A stretch of 64,000 bases of DNA from Bacteroidales bacterium (GCA_022653675.1 JALCST010000002.1:1-64000); one strand, 5' to 3'. Positions 27,798 to 38,384 are shown, counted from the first letter of the stretch. The notes: generated from the letters alone by a model not told the origin. Program-made: numbers and translations.

Positions 27798-28627
27798 AAA
27801 AAACAGTAGTCGCCATAGGGGAGTTGCTCTGGGACGTCCTCCCGTCAGGAAAGCGCATAGGCGGTGCACCGATGAACTTCGCATATTGGGCGGCCCGAAG
27901 CGGGTGCCGCTCCGGCATCATCAGCGCCGTGGGCAGGGACGATCTCGGAGAGGAGCTTTGCCGAGCGATAGCCCCGCTCGGCGTAGATCTCACGGCTCTC
28001 CAGACCAACGGCTACCCGACCGGCACGGTCCGGGTGACGCTTTCCTCCGCCGGCGAGCCGTCATACGAAATCTGCGAAGGCGCAGCCTGGGACAACATAA
28101 CCGACTCGACAATTGCCGTCAACGAGATGAAGGCTGCCGATGCCGTCTGCTGGGGGTCTCTCGTCCAGCGCACTCCGACGTGCCGTAACGTCGTGCTAAA
28201 CCTGGTAGATGCGGCGCCGAAGAATGCATTGCGAATATTTGACATAAATCTGAGGCAGCATTTCTATACTGCCGACACCGTCGACGCTTCGCTTCGGAGA
28301 GCGGACATTCTCAAACTCAACGAGACCGAACTTCCTGAAATTTGCTCTCTGCTTAAGATACAAGGCATAGACGGCCTTTTGTCCCGCTATAATCTTCGCT
28401 ACGTCGTATATACGGCCGGCGCCTCACACAGCGAGGTGTTCGGGGACGGAATACATTCTTACCTCCCGACCCCCAAGGTGGAAGTTGCAAGCACCGTCGG
28501 TGCGGGGGATTCGTTCACAGCCACATTCGCGGCCGAGATTCTCAACGGCAAGGAGGTGTCGCAGGCCCACAGAAGGGCAGTGGAAGTCTCAGCCGAAGTA
28601 TGCCGCCACGACGGAGCAATATTTTAG
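27794..28627 (+). CDS. PfkB-family sugar kinase, fructokinase-like
   Basis: 277 residues. It begins VAIGELLWDVLPSGKRIGGA, the substrate-binding start seen in fructokinases, and ends with VGAGDSFTATFAAEI containing the anion hole and catalytic Asp. Shorter than the usual 300-residue family members but both signatures are intact. It would use ATP to phosphorylate a ketose such as fructose made by the neighbouring dehydrogenase. The start overlaps the regulator stop (ATGA), indicating coupled translation. Sugar choice is inferred from context. Confidence 0.88.
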   Translation: MKKTVVAIGELLWDVLPSGKRIGGAPMNFAYWAARSGCRSGIISAVGRDDLGEELCRAIAPLGVDLTALQTNGYPTGTVRVTLSSAGEPSYEICEGAAWDNITDSTIAVNEMKAADAVCWGSLVQRTPTCRNVVLNLVDAAPKNALRIFDINLRQHFYTADTVDASLRRADILKLNETELPEICSLLKIQGIDGLLSRYNLRYVVYTAGASHSEVFGDGIHSYLPTPKVEVASTVGAGDSFTATFAAEILNGKEVSQAHRRAVEVSAEVCRHDGAIF

Positions 28628-28631
28628 AAAT

Positions 28632-29513
28632 ATGAAAGCGTTGTTATTATATCTGGCGTGTCTTCTTCCTGTTCAGCAGACTTTCATCAGCAGGATTTTC
28701 GATACTGACGAGTTTCTGGACCCGGGCGTGGAAGTTCGCGGGGCCTCGCAGGGGTTCGCCGTCCTGGACTCCCTCGGCTTTTTCTTCCACGACAAGGGAC
28801 AGGTTCTCATCGTCGACTTGGACAGCCGCAAACTGCTGTCCACATTCGTCGTCCCCGGACTTGAGGAAGCCCATTGCAACAACGCCTGTTTCTCAGACGA
28901 AAAATATGGTGAAGATTCTGTTTTCCCTCTTCTCTACGTGACAGAATGCACTGGGAACAACCGCTGTTACGTGGTGGACCTGAACCTCGCGACAGGCAGG
29001 ATAGTGCAGGAGATATGGTACGACGGCGATGACTACAACAAGACTTTCGACTGGTGCATAGACCCCGGGAGGGGCTTCATCTATACGAGAGGCGGCAACC
29101 GCTTTTATTGGAAAGACCCGCCCGACGACCCCGTCTACGGCAGATGGATGATGATCAAGAAGTTCAGACTTCCACGTAAATCTGATTTCAAATCTTCGGG
29201 GCAGGTGCATCTCGCCCTTGCGGACGCTCTCGACAGTTTCGCCCTGGACGACGTGTACTTCGGGCAGGGGAGCGTCATTCGCGACGGCATAATGTATACC
29301 GGCGAAGGGTCCCCTTCCAGATGCCGCTGCCGAATCCACATAATCAATTTGGACGCACACACGAGGATTGCAGTCCACGACGTATCCTATCTCGGACTGG
29401 AGCCTGAAGGATTCGGCCAGAGGGACGGGCAGATACTGGTCACATTCCATACCCCCGGCAATCCGCGTCACAACATACTTTATAAATTGAACCAAAATAC
29501 AACAACCAAATAA
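28632..29513 (+). CDS. secreted protein of unknown function, possible beta-propeller
   Basis: 293 residues from ATG 28632, chosen because it gives a signal peptide (MKALLLYLACLLPVQQ) and lies 4 bp after the kinase stop. The rest is strand-rich with repeated short blocks such as RKLLSTFVVPG, TGRIVQEIWYDGDDYN, GGNRFYWKDPPDDPVYG and EGFGQRDGQILVTFH, which suggest a propeller fold. I do not recognise the family with confidence. No catalytic motif stands out. It sits directly before the SusC-like gene, so a role in sensing or binding the substrate outside the cytoplasm is possible. Confidence 0.65.
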   Translation: MKALLLYLACLLPVQQTFISRIFDTDEFLDPGVEVRGASQGFAVLDSLGFFFHDKGQVLIVDLDSRKLLSTFVVPGLEEAHCNNACFSDEKYGEDSVFPLLYVTECTGNNRCYVVDLNLATGRIVQEIWYDGDDYNKTFDWCIDPGRGFIYTRGGNRFYWKDPPDDPVYGRWMMIKKFRLPRKSDFKSSGQVHLALADALDSFALDDVYFGQGSVIRDGIMYTGEGSPSRCRCRIHIINLDAHTRIAVHDVSYLGLEPEGFGQRDGQILVTFHTPGNPRHNILYKLNQNTTTK

Positions 29514-29524
29514 ACATATCTAAG

Positions 29525-32500
29525 ATGAGAAGACTACTACTTTCTGCATTCATCATCTCCCTCGCCGCGCTGACGCTGTCATTCCCGGCGACGGGACAGG
29601 ATGAGGGAACGGTACGAACCGTCGTCTCCGGCAAAATCACAGACGCCCAGAGCGGAGAGGCCATAATCGGCGGATCCATATTGATCAAGGGCAAAACTGC
29701 CGAAGGGACTATCACCGACCTCAACGGAAACTATCGCCTGGAGTTCACGGGAAACTCCGGAGTCCTCGTCTACTCGAGCCTCGGCTATAAAGAGGTGGAG
29801 CAGACTGTCGTCATCGGCAAAAATCAGACTATCAACGTGCAACTGACGCCGTTCGCCGAAGAACTTGAAGCTACCGTAGTCATAGGCTACGGCCAGGCCA
29901 AGAAGAAAGACCTCAGCGGCGCCATCGGGACGGTAGGCGGAGAAAACCTTTTGAAAATCAACGCCACCAATGTCTCCCAGTCGCTTCAGGGCGCCCTTCC
30001 GGGAGTACAGGTGACCCGTTCGAGCGGCTTGCCGGGCGCATCTGCAACCATCAGGGTGCGCGGTGTCACCACGATGAGCGATTCAGACCCGCTGATTATC
30101 CTGGACGGAGTGCCTATCTCCACCCTCGACCAGGTAAACCAAGATGACATAGAAAACATTACGGTGCTCAAGGATGCGGCCTCCGCTTCAATCTACGGAT
30201 CCCGTGCCGCTGCCGGCGTCATCCTCGTGACCACCAAGCGCGCCTCGGACGGGGTGCTGAACATCACCTACAACGGCAACTTCGGAGTCGTCACACCTAC
30301 ACGCTTCCCTTCGACAGTCTCAACGACGCGTTTCTTCGAGATGCAGAACGAAATCTCCTGGAACGACGGAGGGAACATCTCCGGACAGGAGTACTCCATC
30401 TACAGCAAGGACTTGATAGACAATTACCAAGCTTACCACAACCTTGACCCGGACAACTACCCGCTGACAGACTGGAAGAAACTGCTCGTCAAAGATATGG
30501 CGCCGTCATACAGACACAACGTCTCATTGGCATACGGCAACAGCATAGTCAAGACCAATGCATCCGTATCCTACGAAAATACGGAGGCCCTTTATAAAAA
30601 CCGCGACTATTCGGTACTCAACGTTTCTGTCAGCAACGACATCCGCGTCACGAAGTTCCTCAAGGCGTTTGCCGACGTAAGGCTACGCCAGAGCGTGAAC
30701 AACACGCCGCAAACTAATCCGCTGCAGGGCGCATACCTGTACGGCCCCAATACGGCGGCATACTGGGAAGACGGCAGATACGGCGAGGGCCATATCGGCA
30801 GCAATGCTGAATATGTCCTCGACCAGGGCGGTTTCGTCAAATCAACCACAATGAGAGCCAATGTCAGACTCGGTTTTGAACTTGAGCCTGTGAAAGATTT
30901 CGTCATAACCGGAATAGTCGCCCCGAGCGTGGTCGTGAGCAGTTCCAAGGACTACAACGCAGCACTCCAATATTATTCTGCGGAAGACCCTTCGGTAGCC
31001 CTCGGCTACGTGACCGGACACGAGACCACATCTCTCACGGAGAAGCGCGGCAATTCCTCAACTATCACCAAACAGCTCACCGCTTCATACAAAAAGACTG
31101 TCGCCTCGAATAACAACATCTCCCTGATGGCCGGCTACGAGGACTACAGCTACAATGTGGAGGATCTCGGCGCCTTCGGCGACAAGTTCGCCGTCACGGG
31201 ATACCCTTATCTGGACAGGGCGCCTGCAGACCAGGTGTCCGTGTCCGGCTCCGCGTCACAGCTTGCATACCTCTCCTATTTCGGACGCGTGATGTACGAC
31301 TACAGCCACAAGTACCTTGTCCAGGCCAACATCCGCCGCGACGCCTCGTCGCGATTCAACAAGAATTATCGCTGGGGCACATTCCCGTCAATCTCAGGAG
31401 GATGGGTCATCTCCGAAGAGCCTTGGATGCAGCCGCTGATACATACTCTCAGTTACTTCAAATTGAGAGCGTCCTACGGCACCCTCGGCAACGAGCGCAT
31501 AGGCACCTACCCTTGGCAGTCGATTATGAGACTTGGAGATGTCATTATGGACAGCGGCAATGGAGCCGTTTCCCAGATGACCGCCGCCCAGACCGCCTAC
31601 AACATTGAGAACATCACGTGGGAGACCACCAAGACCTGGGATATAGGCTTCGACGCCACTATGTTCGACGGCCGCCTTTCAACCACCTTCGACTACTATC
31701 ACAAGACGACTGAAGATATGCTGCTCAGTCTCGAAATTCCGGACCTCATCGGTTATTCCAACCCGAGCCAGAACGCCGGGACAATGTACACCAACGGTTG
31801 GGAACTCTCTTTGGGCTGGAGAGACCGCATAGGAGAACTCGGTTACTCGTTATCCGCCAACGTGAGCGACTACCGCTCCATTATGGGTGACCTGTCAGGT
31901 GTCGTCATCGACGGCAGCCAGGTTATCCGTGAAGGTTCCGAATACAACGAGTGGTACGGATATCGTTCCGACGGCCTCTACCTCTCCGAAGACGACCTCG
32001 CCAATTCGCCGAAACTTAACGATGCCGTGCAGGTGGGCGATGTGAAATTCAAGGATGTCAGCGGCCCGGACGGCGTGCCTGACGGAAAAATAACGCCTGA
32101 ATATGACCGCGAGCTGCTTGGCGGGTCCCTCCCTCGTTATGTCTTCGGAGGAAATCTGTCCCTCGACTATAAAAACTTCGACTTCTCGTTGATATTCAAC
32201 GGCGTCGGCAGTCAGATCGTCCAGATGTCCCAGGCTATGGTCTTCCATACCGCCGCCTGGCACACTTTTCCTAGTTTTCTCGACGGCAACTACTACAGTT
32301 ACTATAACACGGACGAGCAGAACGCTTCAGCCCGCTTCCCTCGCCTCTCCCAGCAGAAATCAGGATCATCAAATTCTTACAACTATGAGATGAGCGACTT
32401 CTGGCTCTTCGACGGCGCCTACTTCCGCATAAAGAACATCACTCTCGGATACACTCTGCCTAAGGCATTGGTCAATAAGATCAAGATAAGCAACATACGC

Positions 32501-32623
32501 GTGTACGCATCCGTCAGCGACCCTCTCTCCTTAGACTCCTACCCGCAAGGCTGGGACCCTGAAGCGGCGCTCAACGCATACATAGCCAGAACATACAATT
32601 TCGGTATCTCCATTAAATTCTAA
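29525..32623 (+). CDS. SusC/RagA-family TonB-dependent transporter
   Basis: 1032 residues: signal peptide, carboxypeptidase-D-like domain (VSGKITDAQSGEAIIGGSIL), plug (TIRVRGVTTMSDSDPLIILD, IYGSRAAAGVILVTTKR) and a beta-barrel ending FGISIKF. It forms the channel of the locus's outer-membrane import complex. The stop codon overlaps the SusD-like ATG by one base (TAATG). The presence of SusC/D in a locus without recognisable polysaccharide-cutting enzymes is unusual, so the cargo may be a smaller ester- or phosphate-linked compound. Confidence 0.95.
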   Translation: MRRLLLSAFIISLAALTLSFPATGQDEGTVRTVVSGKITDAQSGEAIIGGSILIKGKTAEGTITDLNGNYRLEFTGNSGVLVYSSLGYKEVEQTVVIGKNQTINVQLTPFAEELEATVVIGYGQAKKKDLSGAIGTVGGENLLKINATNVSQSLQGALPGVQVTRSSGLPGASATIRVRGVTTMSDSDPLIILDGVPISTLDQVNQDDIENITVLKDAASASIYGSRAAAGVILVTTKRASDGVLNITYNGNFGVVTPTRFPSTVSTTRFFEMQNEISWNDGGNISGQEYSIYSKDLIDNYQAYHNLDPDNYPLTDWKKLLVKDMAPSYRHNVSLAYGNSIVKTNASVSYENTEALYKNRDYSVLNVSVSNDIRVTKFLKAFADVRLRQSVNNTPQTNPLQGAYLYGPNTAAYWEDGRYGEGHIGSNAEYVLDQGGFVKSTTMRANVRLGFELEPVKDFVITGIVAPSVVVSSSKDYNAALQYYSAEDPSVALGYVTGHETTSLTEKRGNSSTITKQLTASYKKTVASNNNISLMAGYEDYSYNVEDLGAFGDKFAVTGYPYLDRAPADQVSVSGSASQLAYLSYFGRVMYDYSHKYLVQANIRRDASSRFNKNYRWGTFPSISGGWVISEEPWMQPLIHTLSYFKLRASYGTLGNERIGTYPWQSIMRLGDVIMDSGNGAVSQMTAAQTAYNIENITWETTKTWDIGFDATMFDGRLSTTFDYYHKTTEDMLLSLEIPDLIGYSNPSQNAGTMYTNGWELSLGWRDRIGELGYSLSANVSDYRSIMGDLSGVVIDGSQVIREGSEYNEWYGYRSDGLYLSEDDLANSPKLNDAVQVGDVKFKDVSGPDGVPDGKITPEYDRELLGGSLPRYVFGGNLSLDYKNFDFSLIFNGVGSQIVQMSQAMVFHTAAWHTFPSFLDGNYYSYYNTDEQNASARFPRLSQQKSGSSNSYNYEMSDFWLFDGAYFRIKNITLGYTLPKALVNKIKISNIRVYASVSDPLSLDSYPQGWDPEAALNAYIARTYNFGISIKF

Positions 32624-34332
32624 TGACAATGAAAAAAGCATTATTATCTACCATATTTGCCGGTATGCTCCTCTTCGTCTCGGGTTGTGTCGACCTCAAC
32701 CTCAACCCTCTGACAGAAGGGTCCACCGAGAACTGGTTCTCCAACTCGCAAGAAATCGAGATGGCTCTCAACGAGCTTTATGGCACCAACTACTGGTATT
32801 TCGACTCCTACCGTATGTACAACTCGGACAGATGGACGGACGACTGGAACCAGAGAGAATATGTCTACGACTACCTCAAGGGGGAAGTCTCCTCCACCTG
32901 GGGCGACACAGAGGCCCACTACAAACGTTTCTATCAGGCTGTCGCAAGGGCAAACACCATCCTCGCAAGCGTGGAAAGGGCCTCCGACATACTCACTGAA
33001 GAGCAAGTCGACCAGTATCGCGGCGAGGCGGCTTTCTTCCGCGCTGTAGCATACTCTTATCTTACATTCCTCTACGGCGACGTGCCTTTCTACACCGAAT
33101 ATATCACCCTCGACGAAGCTTACAAGATGGCCAAGACTCCCAAGGCCACAGTACTGGAACAAGTCTACAAGGACTTCGACACGGCGATAGAGTATCTTCC
33201 GGACTCTTATTCGGGAGTAAAACGCATAACCAAGGGGGCCGCATACGCCTTCAAGGCGCGTACCGCCCTGTGGAACTCCGACTGGTCCGTCTGCAAGGCT
33301 GCCGCCGAAGGCTGCATCGCGACGGGCGAGTTCGCCCTTGAAAGCGATTACTCCACGCTTTTTCTCCCGGAGACAAAAAAAACCAGGGAGAACATCTTCT
33401 ATCTCGTGCGTGACGAGAGTCTCGGACTTGTCTCTCCAAGTCTCAAATCGTTTCTTCCCAGAAGTGTGGGAGCGAACGCCACGGCACAACCATCCATCGA
33501 ACTGATGTGCGCCTATCTCTGCACGGACGGCAAGACAATCGACAAATCACCCCTCTACAACCCTCTCAAACCTTTTGAGAATCGAGACCCCCGCCTCTCG
33601 GCCACCATTTTGGAACCCGGAGGAACACTTATGGGTTACACCATCGACCCGCGTCCGTGGGTCAAGACCGTCACCAACGACCTCGGCCAGTCCATAAAGA
33701 ACAAGGACAACCGCACGGTAGACCAGTACGCCGCCTACAACGGCCTCACCCTCAAGAAGGGTGTCAGCGAAGACTGGCTGGTGGACTTTAAAAATCAAGC
33801 GAATATCGTGGTTATGCGATACGCGGACGTACTCCTGATGCTTGCCGAAGCCAAATGCGAACTTGGAGAGGTGGACGAAGAGGCGCAGAAGGCCATCAAT
33901 ATGGTAAGGGCGAGAGCGTACGGAGTGGACTACAGGATGACAAGCAAGTACCCTGCCGTCAAGACCACTGATCAGGCCGAGTTCCGGACCGACGTTCGTA
34001 TCGAACGCCGTATGGAGTTCGCCTGGGAAAATCACCGCTTCTTCGACCTCATCCGCTGGAGAGTTGCGGAGAAGGCCTGCAACAAGCCTATGGTCGGCCT
34101 CAGCATTGACAAACTCAAGGCTGCAGATGAGACAAACTGGTTCTTCCCGACCGACGTCATTCCGACCGTAGACGAAAATGGCACTGTCGATTTGGAAAAC
34201 ACCATCTTGGGCAAGAACTGCTTCGTACAGATAGCTTTCGGCACTTTCGACGCCGGCAAGCAGTACCTGTTCCCGTTCCCGGCAGACGAGATGACTATAT
34301 GTCCTAATCTTGTACAGAATGACGGCTATTAA
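32623..34332 (+). CDS. SusD/RagB-family substrate-binding lipoprotein
   Basis: 569 residues, lipobox VSGC. It has the N-terminal family block (TENWFSNSQEIEMALNELYG), TPR helices (YRGEAAFFRAVAYSYLTFLY) and the C-terminal RIERRMEFAWENHRFFDLIRW signature. It should cap the SusC channel and bind the imported substrate. Its end overlaps the start region of the following metallo-beta-lactamase-fold gene by 14 bp, so these genes are tightly packed in one transcript. Confidence 0.94.
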   Translation: MTMKKALLSTIFAGMLLFVSGCVDLNLNPLTEGSTENWFSNSQEIEMALNELYGTNYWYFDSYRMYNSDRWTDDWNQREYVYDYLKGEVSSTWGDTEAHYKRFYQAVARANTILASVERASDILTEEQVDQYRGEAAFFRAVAYSYLTFLYGDVPFYTEYITLDEAYKMAKTPKATVLEQVYKDFDTAIEYLPDSYSGVKRITKGAAYAFKARTALWNSDWSVCKAAAEGCIATGEFALESDYSTLFLPETKKTRENIFYLVRDESLGLVSPSLKSFLPRSVGANATAQPSIELMCAYLCTDGKTIDKSPLYNPLKPFENRDPRLSATILEPGGTLMGYTIDPRPWVKTVTNDLGQSIKNKDNRTVDQYAAYNGLTLKKGVSEDWLVDFKNQANIVVMRYADVLLMLAEAKCELGEVDEEAQKAINMVRARAYGVDYRMTSKYPAVKTTDQAEFRTDVRIERRMEFAWENHRFFDLIRWRVAEKACNKPMVGLSIDKLKAADETNWFFPTDVIPTVDENGTVDLENTILGKNCFVQIAFGTFDAGKQYLFPFPADEMTICPNLVQNDGY

Positions 34333-35620
34333 CAAATTACCCGCATTTCTGCTGCTTATGTTATCAGCAGCAGCTTGCAACGGCATCAAGCCCGGCGAAT
34401 CCACCAAGCCTTCTACAGGCGGGGACAGTTCCGATTTTTCGGCCGGCAAGGTCGGGGAGACGCTCGGAGCCTGGACCAAGGGGACGCTTGACATTCACTT
34501 CATCAACACCGGCAGGGGAGAGTCCGCATTCTATATTCTCCCCGACGGAACCACGATGCTTGTGGATATGGCCGGTTCCCTGCTCGCCGACGAAGACGCC
34601 GACGGCAAATACCCTACTGCACCTCGTCCGAACGCCCAGACCTCATCTGCCGAAGTTATAGTGAACTACATCAACCATTTCACTTCGCCCGAGAGCAAGG
34701 GCCACATCGACTATGCCGTTCTGACCCACTTCCACGAGGACCATATGGGATCCTATCTGTCCACTCTGCCATCGGGCGGAGACGGGACTTTCAAAATGAC
34801 TTCTATGTGTGAAATAGGCACAAGAATCCCTTTCAGACACTATCTCGACAGGGCTTACCCGGACTACGACTATCCATACGACCTGACTGACGCCAAATAC
34901 ACCAATATCAAGAATTTCGTCAAGTGGACAGTTTCGGTGAACGGCACGAAAGCGGCGGCATTCGACGCCGGAGCCTCCGACCAGATAACCCTCCTGTACG
35001 ATGCCGCTTCATACCCCTCCTTCAACATACAGAACCTTTCGGCGAACGGCCGGTATTGGACCGGTTCGGGCCATAACTCAGTAATGAAAATGCCGGAATC
35101 GTATCCTGACAAAGTCGGCGTACCGAACGAAAACTGCTTCAGTTGCGCCTTCCGGCTAAAATACGGAAGGTTCGACTTCTTCACGGCAGGTGACCATCAG
35201 TACACCGGGCGCAGCACATTCTCCTACTTCGACAGCGAAGCCCCGATGGCTCAAGTGATGTCCAAGGTCGACGTCGCCAAGGCAAATCATCACGGCACGA
35301 CCAACGCCAACAGTACGGGGCAGATGAACGTCCTGAAACCGACCGTGTGGATTGCAAATATCTGGCGCGACGTCCAGCCAAATGCCGCCACAGTAAAGAA
35401 TGTCATAGATGCCAATCCGTCGGTTGACATTTATCTGACGAACTTCTGCGATGTCAACGTGCCGAACTTCACCGAAGCCCAGAAGGCTCGATTCGTCTCA
35501 ACGCAAGGCCACGTTGTCGTAAGAGTCAACAAGACAGGCACGGTTTATTATGTCTATGCATTGGACGACTCCGATATGCAATACAGAATAACAAAGATTT
35601 CAAAATATACATCCTATTGA
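34319..35620 (+). CDS. secreted metallo-beta-lactamase-fold lipoprotein, paralogue 1
   Basis: 433 residues from ATG 34319 (an earlier ATG at 34310 gives a poorer signal). Lipobox SAAAC. The fold begins LDIHFINTGRGESAFYILPD and carries metal motif LTHFHEDHMGS (HxHxDH), then FFTAGDHQ and KANHHGTTNAN for further ligands. This resembles the ComEC/Rec2-type MBL group, which often includes phosphodiesterases. Substrate unknown. A second copy, 38729-40000, shares the order of motifs and many residues. Both lie in the SusC/D locus, so extracellular hydrolysis of the imported substrate is a fair guess; phosphodiester cleavage is only a suggestion. Confidence 0.8.
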   Translation: MTAINKLPAFLLLMLSAAACNGIKPGESTKPSTGGDSSDFSAGKVGETLGAWTKGTLDIHFINTGRGESAFYILPDGTTMLVDMAGSLLADEDADGKYPTAPRPNAQTSSAEVIVNYINHFTSPESKGHIDYAVLTHFHEDHMGSYLSTLPSGGDGTFKMTSMCEIGTRIPFRHYLDRAYPDYDYPYDLTDAKYTNIKNFVKWTVSVNGTKAAAFDAGASDQITLLYDAASYPSFNIQNLSANGRYWTGSGHNSVMKMPESYPDKVGVPNENCFSCAFRLKYGRFDFFTAGDHQYTGRSTFSYFDSEAPMAQVMSKVDVAKANHHGTTNANSTGQMNVLKPTVWIANIWRDVQPNAATVKNVIDANPSVDIYLTNFCDVNVPNFTEAQKARFVSTQGHVVVRVNKTGTVYYVYALDDSDMQYRITKISKYTSY

Positions 35621-35622
35621 TT

Positions 35623-37434
35623 ATGAAAAAAATAATAATAACATCCATCATTATCGCTCTTGCAGGCATTTTCACGATGTCCTGCACCAAAAACGACCAG
35701 ACTGTGGACACGCTTGCCGCGCCGACGGGCGTGAGCGCCACCCTCGGCGAGTCCTCCATCTCAGTCCGCTGGGACGAAGTACAAGGGGCGGCTTTCTATA
35801 TTCTTTACTACAAGGTCTCTTCGGACAACGGTTTTTCCAAGACCGACCCACTCTCCACTACGAACTACACGCTCACAGACATCAAAGAAGGTGTCACATA
35901 CGAATTCAAGGTCAGGGCGGCAAGCAACACCGCCGCAAGCGGATTCTGCGAACTCGTCTCCCTCGTTGTCCCGGAGCCTGAAACTCCCCCTGTCCCCAAT
36001 GCCGAAACTCCTGTCGTCTCCAACGTCCGCGCAGGTCTGGGATGGGTCAATTTCACTATGGCCACAGTCGACACCCCTTGCAGTTATGTCTGTTACAACG
36101 GAACCGTCGCCCTCGCATCCGCCCCGGTACTTGTCAGTACTGACGAGACGGCGGGCACTGCCGAATACAGCCTCACGGGGCTGGATCTCTCCAAGACATA
36201 CTCGGGCCTCTCCGTCAAAAGAGTAGTCGACGGCTACAACGACTCTGAAGCGGCTCCCCTGGGCGAGGTCACTACCGGAGGAATCACTGTGCTCACCAGG
36301 AACAATTCCCCCCGTCACCTCGCATTCGGCTGGGATGACGTCGCCGCCGATGCGAACTGGACCTTCGATGCCGACATCGACCCTCTCACGAGGACATACA
36401 AGGTAGAACTGGCCACAGATGCCGCTTTCAAGCACATTATCTACAGCATCTACACGGTCAACAACTTCAACGCCGCTTCCGGCGCATTCAACAACAACAA
36501 CTGGATCGGGGAGAGCGGCACGCCGGAGTCCCCCGCCAAGCCTTACGCAAATGCAAACACAGAAGTCACTTTCAGTCAATTGGAACCGTCGACGACATAC
36601 TACTTCAGAGTGAGAACCGCCGCAGGGGAAAGCGTTCCGAACTATGTCGACAATGACGGCTCAATGATACAGATGAACGCCAAGTCCGGCAGGTCCGGCT
36701 GGTCTGCCACGGTATCCGCCGCCACCGCCGCCGCTCACACCCCGTCCGGCAATGAACTTCTCTATCAAGGATTCGACGACCACGCTTTTCAATGCGACCC
36801 GTTCAACTGCACGGCGGGTATGGTCCCTGTCGGCAAAGACATCACATACAGCTACCCTTGGAAGGGTGAATGGGGATTCCTCACCCCTCATACAAGTCTG
36901 CGTTACGATGAGTTCGGAGCTTCCGCCGTCGGCACTTTCCCGGGAGGGGGAGAGAGCAAACTTGACGGACTGGCAGTCTACACTATGGATACGGACATCT
37001 TCCCTTCAATGAAAGGCTGGTTCTGCGCAAAAGCCTGTTACCCGCTTCAGGGGTCTCTCAAAATCGGTGGGTCGGGCGGCCAGAAGAACTACATCATCAC
37101 GCCCGCCTTCAACGGTATTGGCGCCGACACGAAGGTCGCCATAAGTTGCGATGCCGCCGCATATCACGCTTCAGCCACGCCTGCCCGCCTGAACATCAAG
37201 GTCTATCGCGCAGCATCCAAATCTCTGGAGAACCTGTTGACAGAAGACCTTCCGGCCTGCGGCGCCGAGATCAGTCCTAAGAACGACGGATATCACAATA
37301 TGGTCAATATGCTGAATTACAGCGTAGAAGCCACCCTACAACCGGGCGACTACGTGATGTTTGAAAGCGAGACCGTCAAGTCCCCTGCGATAAATCGCCT
37401 TCTTATCGACAATATCCTCATCGTGAAAAAATAA
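35623..37434 (+). CDS. fibronectin type III lipoprotein
   Basis: 603 residues from ATG 35623, 2 bp after the previous stop. Lipobox FTMSC. At least two fibronectin-III-like domains are visible: APTGVSATLGESSISVRWDE...YEFKVRAAS (about 30-105), and around residues 225-365 a longer one ending YYFRVRTAAGES. The C-terminal 230 residues look like a jelly-roll lectin-like domain (ELLYQGFDDHAFQCDPFNC ... DYVMFESETVKSPAINRLLI). The position after SusC/D matches the extra surface glycan-binding proteins of such loci. Ligand unknown; no catalytic residues recognised. Confidence 0.75.
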   Translation: MKKIIITSIIIALAGIFTMSCTKNDQTVDTLAAPTGVSATLGESSISVRWDEVQGAAFYILYYKVSSDNGFSKTDPLSTTNYTLTDIKEGVTYEFKVRAASNTAASGFCELVSLVVPEPETPPVPNAETPVVSNVRAGLGWVNFTMATVDTPCSYVCYNGTVALASAPVLVSTDETAGTAEYSLTGLDLSKTYSGLSVKRVVDGYNDSEAAPLGEVTTGGITVLTRNNSPRHLAFGWDDVAADANWTFDADIDPLTRTYKVELATDAAFKHIIYSIYTVNNFNAASGAFNNNNWIGESGTPESPAKPYANANTEVTFSQLEPSTTYYFRVRTAAGESVPNYVDNDGSMIQMNAKSGRSGWSATVSAATAAAHTPSGNELLYQGFDDHAFQCDPFNCTAGMVPVGKDITYSYPWKGEWGFLTPHTSLRYDEFGASAVGTFPGGGESKLDGLAVYTMDTDIFPSMKGWFCAKACYPLQGSLKIGGSGGQKNYIITPAFNGIGADTKVAISCDAAAYHASATPARLNIKVYRAASKSLENLLTEDLPACGAEISPKNDGYHNMVNMLNYSVEATLQPGDYVMFESETVKSPAINRLLIDNILIVKK

Positions 37435-37439
37435 GACTC

Positions 37440-38384
37440 ATGACAGATAAAAGCATAATTCTCGGCAGATTCCGGCCTCTTGACCAAATACTTGCCTTTG
37501 ATGTCTTCGACGACGGCTTCAACGGCTGGATGGAGATAATGCCAAATTTCTGCAACGGTCCCGACTTCGAGCAGAGTCCGAGTATCCTCAGCAAGGACCA
37601 ATGGATGCCTATGATGCTGTCCACCGCCACCTACAGGTATCCTGGCTCACACGGCTCGATGAGCGGCCAATATAGTCTAAAGGTGTCCACACGCCCAATC
37701 GCCAACCGATACGAAGAAATGCCGGCTCCGGGGAGTATGGCTCACGGCATCAAACGCATTTCCTTCGTGAGACCCGGCGTTCAGTATCTTCAGTTTGAGA
37801 CCTGGTTCGCATACACTGCGGAACAGGACAAATGCGACAACACCGGGGAACTGCCAGGCCTTCACGAAAACTCCATCAGAGCGTTCGGATTCGGATTCGA
37901 CCTGCAACACGGCGGCAACCGCTACCATTGCGGAACGCGATACCTGAACGCAGTCAACGGAAATCTGGTCAAGAAGTGGCAATTCGCCTATCCCTGGGCC
38001 AAGGATGACAGGGAGTGGGCATACGACACCGACGGGGACTGGTGCCGTATGGGAGTGGATCCGTACTGGTTCGGCAAACGGTTTCCTGACGGTCGCCACC
38101 AGGCTTTTCTGGATGTTCCGGACGGTCGTCAGGAGTTGTGCTACAACGAGACGGACTGCAAAATCAACTGGCAGTATTTCCGCCTTCTTCTCGATGTCAA
38201 AAACTGGCAGTACGTTGAGATGCAGTGCCAGGACCGCACTTTCGACCTCGGAGAGCATCCAATCCACGCCAGTGTGCCATATCACCGCATCGACGGGCTT
38301 ATGAACCCGCTTTGCTGGGTGGAAAACGACGCCGACCGCCGGTCCTTCCTATATCTTGACAGCGTAGTGGTCTCACAACAATAA
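37440..38384 (+). CDS. unknown protein, concanavalin-like fold possible
   Basis: 314 residues without a signal peptide, although nearly all neighbouring products are exported. Rich in aromatic and strand-forming segments (FDVFDDGFNGWMEI, QYLQFETWFAYTAEQ, RAFGFGFDLQHGGNRY, YFRLLLDVKNWQYVEMQC), ending RRSFLYLDSVVVSQQ. That pattern suggests a jelly-roll or concanavalin-type sandwich. I do not recognise a named family. It and the next small gene are wedged between the fibronectin-III lipoprotein and the second metallo-beta-lactamase-fold gene, so they probably handle the same substrate. The only CATG between 24 and 44.28 kb covers its start codon. Confidence 0.6.
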   Translation: MTDKSIILGRFRPLDQILAFDVFDDGFNGWMEIMPNFCNGPDFEQSPSILSKDQWMPMMLSTATYRYPGSHGSMSGQYSLKVSTRPIANRYEEMPAPGSMAHGIKRISFVRPGVQYLQFETWFAYTAEQDKCDNTGELPGLHENSIRAFGFGFDLQHGGNRYHCGTRYLNAVNGNLVKKWQFAYPWAKDDREWAYDTDGDWCRMGVDPYWFGKRFPDGRHQAFLDVPDGRQELCYNETDCKINWQYFRLLLDVKNWQYVEMQCQDRTFDLGEHPIHASVPYHRIDGLMNPLCWVENDADRRSFLYLDSVVVSQQ